Source: Tritrichomonas foetus (Eukaryota; Parabasalia; Tritrichomonadida; Tritrichomonadidae). From it: a stretch of 62,562 nucleotides of DNA. A program made the position numbers and the translations under genes. The DNA lies in NCBI GenBank assembly GCA_001839685.1, contig MLAK01000613.1, positions 9,356-71,917 of the forward strand. The letters are read 5' to 3'. Positions 60,086 through 62,562 of this stretch are shown here, in pieces. A model generated the notes under the pieces. The model ran no database searches. It was not told the DNA's origin and worked only from the letters and a program-made list of their open reading frames with translations. Every line of letters begins with the position of its first letter. Within the stretch, counting starts at the first letter, position 1.

Positions 60086-60862
60086 TTATATTTCGGCAAA
60101 TAAAAGAGCTTCTTTAAAGTTTGGAGATGGCTGATAATCTCCTTTTCTTTTTCTGCTGACTTGAATCAAAACATTAAATTCATAGAATCTATTATTATGC
60201 ATTCGATCAAGAAAATCATCTGTGAATCTATTCAGTTGGAATTCAATTGAATCTGGTGGAAATTCTCCCTTATTTGCTAATTCTTCAAATGCCATTTTGG
60301 AGAGTTTCCTCACATCACATGTGATTTCATATTCTCCAATTCTTGATCCATGCCTCAATATTTTAATTTTTTCTAGCATGTAAGTAACTAAATATAGTCT
60401 CCTCAATAGTTGTTTTTCACTTTGCTTATTTGATAAAAAAAGTGATATGTCATGGATGTTCATGACATGTGATCCGAAAAATATAAAAATGGAAGCAATT
60501 GTTGTGGCTAAGCACCCAACGGAGGGTGATTCCGGGAGCACAAATAGATTGTTGAATGTTTGAGCCTTCGTCGCGTTCTTTTCAACACTTTTGGCGATTT
60601 CCAGTAATGATATATTGATTTGATTCATACTCGTCCAAACGTATCTGTGTATATCGGTTTTATTGCAAACGCCAAACGCGCAGAGGACATTCATCAGATC
60701 GTATAATCGCCTCTTTTCGATTCCGGTTTCGTCTGATATCGTATTGATTTGTATTCGTTTGTCTGCCCCTCCTTCCTTCGAGGTGATAAATCTGTCGATA
60801 AAAAGTGAAAAGTCCACCTGCTGGCGCCTCTGACATGAAGACCAGGGTCCTTTCTTCTCCAT
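60086..60862 (-). CDS. E2F/DP-family transcription factor with two winged-helix domains
   Basis: A 258-residue protein with an ATG start at 60862. The first DNA-binding domain (about 16-78) carries the family signature: TISDETGIEKRRLYDLMNVL (R51, R52, Y54, D55), then CAFGVCNKTDIHRYVWTS, matching RRxYDxxNVLxxxG......W of E2F/DP. A second domain (about 115-172) reads LATTIASIFIFFGSHVMNIH and EKQLLRRLYLVTYMLEKIKI, a weaker copy. Two tandem domains without a dimerisation or Rb-binding region are the layout of atypical E2F7/8 (DEL) factors, which repress cell-cycle genes without DP. The palindrome TTTGGCGCCAAA at 47811 is a consensus site. The second domain lacks the Asp of RRxYD, so its DNA binding is uncertain. 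Confidence 0.82.
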   Translation of the reverse strand: MEKKGPWSSCQRRQQVDFSLFIDRFITSKEGGADKRIQINTISDETGIEKRRLYDLMNVLCAFGVCNKTDIHRYVWTSMNQINISLLEIAKSVEKNATKAQTFNNLFVLPESPSVGCLATTIASIFIFFGSHVMNIHDISLFLSNKQSEKQLLRRLYLVTYMLEKIKILRHGSRIGEYEITCDVRKLSKMAFEELANKGEFPPDSIEFQLNRFTDDFLDRMHNNRFYEFNVLIQVSRKRKGDYQPSPNFKEALLFAEI

Positions 60863-61839
60863 CTCTTTAGATTATATAATTCTTTTATTCAATTTTTGAA
60901 ACCAAATTTATTTAAAAATTGAAAAGAATGGATTTTTTTAACTGAATTTTGAAATATATTTTGAATTAATTTATTACTAATGATCAATTAAGGATAAACT
61001 CCGGTGAAGTGATGACAAATCGACGATAAGAAACTTTTTGATGAAAAAAGTCCTTTTTATAAACGTGCTTTTTTTATCAATTTTGAATCCATGATCTATC
61101 TATCCACTCAGTATTCGGAAATTCGGTTTATCTCATTTAATCAAAACAATAATCATCCACAAAACAGCTATAAAGCCGTCCTCTAACAAGGGAGTTCAAA
61201 TTAAAGATCCTAGAATGCAAAAAGTTATCAAAAATTAATATTTTCTCCTTCGCCGGGATCTCTTCCCAAAGTTATGAGCAAAATATATATCTTCAAAATT
61301 TTTTTATAGATTTTCATAGCAATACACTAATCATCTTTTTTGTCAAATATAAAAATAATTCATTTTTTAATTAATATTCATTTCATCAATGAAGATGAAT
61401 CTAATGCATTTCTGGAGACAGATTCTTACTACCAGAGATAAGTTACAAAAGAAGTTCGGAATGTTAACAATATATTTTTCCTTAATATTTTCATCACAGT
61501 GATTCTGGAAAGTAACTGGTTATAATTTATAAATTCTTTATTGAATGCTACTATACATATTATTGTACACATCTATAAAATATGATAATTAAATATCATT
61601 TAATTTCAATACTTTGACCTAATCTCTAGAATTCAAACTCATGTAACAAAACATAATATAACATCTAAATAGGTAATTTAAGAAAGCAATAATAATCATT
61701 TGAAATAGCTTTGGGGAGAAAAAAAAAACAGGACGATACTCCGAATTCAAAGGAATAGCAAAAGCACATCAGCACATTGAAACATAGTGATGTATGAATA
61801 TCTTTTTGAGTATCATCTTTCTTTTTTTATTCTCCTCTT
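60863..61839. other. AT-rich intergenic DNA, no gene seen
   Basis: Includes the promoter of the E2F-type gene. The stretch at about 61155-61275 (AAGCCGTCCTCTAACAAGGG, CTTCGCCGGGATCTCTTCCC) is less AT-rich and could hold a small RNA, but I cannot identify one. Confidence 0.4.
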
Positions 61840-62496
61840 TTAATTCAATAGTATTTTTGTCAACGTAAAGATTTTACTTGGTTCTTTAAGAATAAGATTT
61901 AGTGATAAATTCGCTTCATTTACCCAATTATATTTCAATAAGAGCTGATATTTCACCTATTTATTATAATTATCAAAACTGCCTATAAGTAGAGAAGTAC
62001 TTGAAGCCAATTCTTCTTGAATTTAGATATTAATTGTCGAATTGGATGTATGAAATGTTGCCTTTACAACTTCTTCTCCATTTCTAAGAAAGTTAAGAGT
62101 TGTTTCTACTATTCCATCATTTTTAACATACGATGAATCAAATAACCTTTTTGAATTCTATTGTGTGCATTGGAAAATTCCATAAAAGCTTTTTCAATAA
62201 GAGGAGATGCTTCACTACATACCAGTTTTTGGACATTAGATAGAGAGAAGTAATAATATTCTCTTTAGAAGTTACGAAACGGAATTTCTACCTAGATACT
62301 GGACAATAACATCAGTTAGTTCGCTGGAAATTTTGGCAATTTGGTGTAAAAATGATGATTCTGGTTTTTTAAAACTATTGTTAAATCAAATGAATGATTC
62401 TTCAACAACTTTCAAACTCGTCAAGCATTCTTCACATACTTTTGGAAGTTTATTTAACTTCAATATTTGATTACTAATATCATTTATTTCTGACAT
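61840..62496 (-). pseudogene. decayed gene with in-frame stops and frameshifts
   Basis: An ATG at 62496 opens MSEINDISNQILKLNKLPKV and CEECLTSLKVVEESFI. It meets a TGA (62386-62388), continues in the same frame as FNNSFKKPESSFLHQIAKIS and SELTDVIVQYLGRNSVS, and stops at a TAA (62272-62274). Further pieces follow in shifted frames: VQKLVCSEASPLIEKAFMEF to a TAG at 62109-62111, then NDGIVETTLNFLRNGEEVVK, IQEELASSTSLLIGSFDNYN with more stops, and a last stretch to about 61840. Composition is that of a helical cytosolic protein, possibly BAR-like (ASPLIEKAFMEFSNAHNRIQ). Family not assigned. No single frame exceeds 60 codons, so gene callers would miss it. Confidence 0.65.
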
Positions 62497-62562
62497 GGTT
62501 TGGGGTATTGAAGGTAATGATTAACCAAAAAATGAACCAAAAGTTTATCAAAAGTGACATCT

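Noticed and set aside
1..62562. tRNA, rRNA, snRNA genes and CRISPR arrays
   Set aside because: I looked for T-loop (GTTCGA/GTTCAA with paired stem), conserved snRNA cores and regularly spaced palindromic repeats; none was convincing.

Overview
The window looks like nuclear DNA of a parabasalid flagellate, most likely a Tritrichomonas-type trichomonad. This is an inference from several traits together. The DNA is very AT-rich between genes, and long genes (up to 2,734 codons) run without introns. The protein set is eukaryotic: TOR, SWI/SNF, BEACH, UBR-box, SCAR/WAVE, NXF, CK1 with a long low-complexity tail, and F5/8-type C and VWA proteins. Transposons and gene relics sit between active genes. 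The standard genetic code fits every gene. Several reading frames extend upstream of the first ATG only through TTG or GTG codons; I place those starts at the first ATG.

Layout. 1-3.6 kb: AT-rich DNA with one tandem winged-helix gene (-) and a coding-like relic. 3.6-24.9 kb: five plus-strand genes, namely a UBR4-like UBR-box protein, a candidate NELF-A, a discoidin-like protein, TOR kinase, and CK1 with a charged tail. Relics lie at 10.1-10.5 and 20.6-20.9 kb. 25.0-25.35 kb: a 299-bp foldback MITE with a perfect 9-bp target duplication. 25.5-39 kb: compact, mixed-strand genes for a VWA protein, a PARP6/8-like ADP-ribosyltransferase, CENP-X, a coiled-coil protein, roadblock, a TMEM33-like membrane protein, an NXF-like mRNA exporter, SCAR/WAVE and a tubby-like protein. 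A Sel1-repeat relic, a 15-bp minisatellite and a degraded MITE-like piece are interspersed. 39-42.4 kb: a BRG1-type SWI/SNF ATPase with a bromodomain. 43.2-46.3 kb: a complete hAT transposon with TIRs, an 8-bp target duplication and a transposase. 46.7-60.9 kb: a CAMK-like kinase, a giant BEACH protein, a Ser/Lys-rich nuclear-type protein and an E2F-family factor (-). 61.8-62.5 kb: a gene relic (-) broken by stops and frameshifts.

The genes do not form an operon or a single pathway. Themes that recur are growth signalling (TOR), transcription and chromatin (SWI/SNF, candidate NELF-A, E2F, CENP-X), mRNA export (NXF), actin nucleation (SCAR) and membrane or vesicle scaffolds (BEACH, tubby-like). 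Three divergent pairs share short promoter regions: PARP/CENP-X, coiled-coil/roadblock and tubby/SWI-SNF.

The most unusual signal is a paired GTCAAA box with a period of 11-12 bp. It occurs near host genes, in the MITE and upstream of the hAT transposase, and could be an undescribed promoter element that transposons also carry. I found no rRNA, tRNA or CRISPR array.
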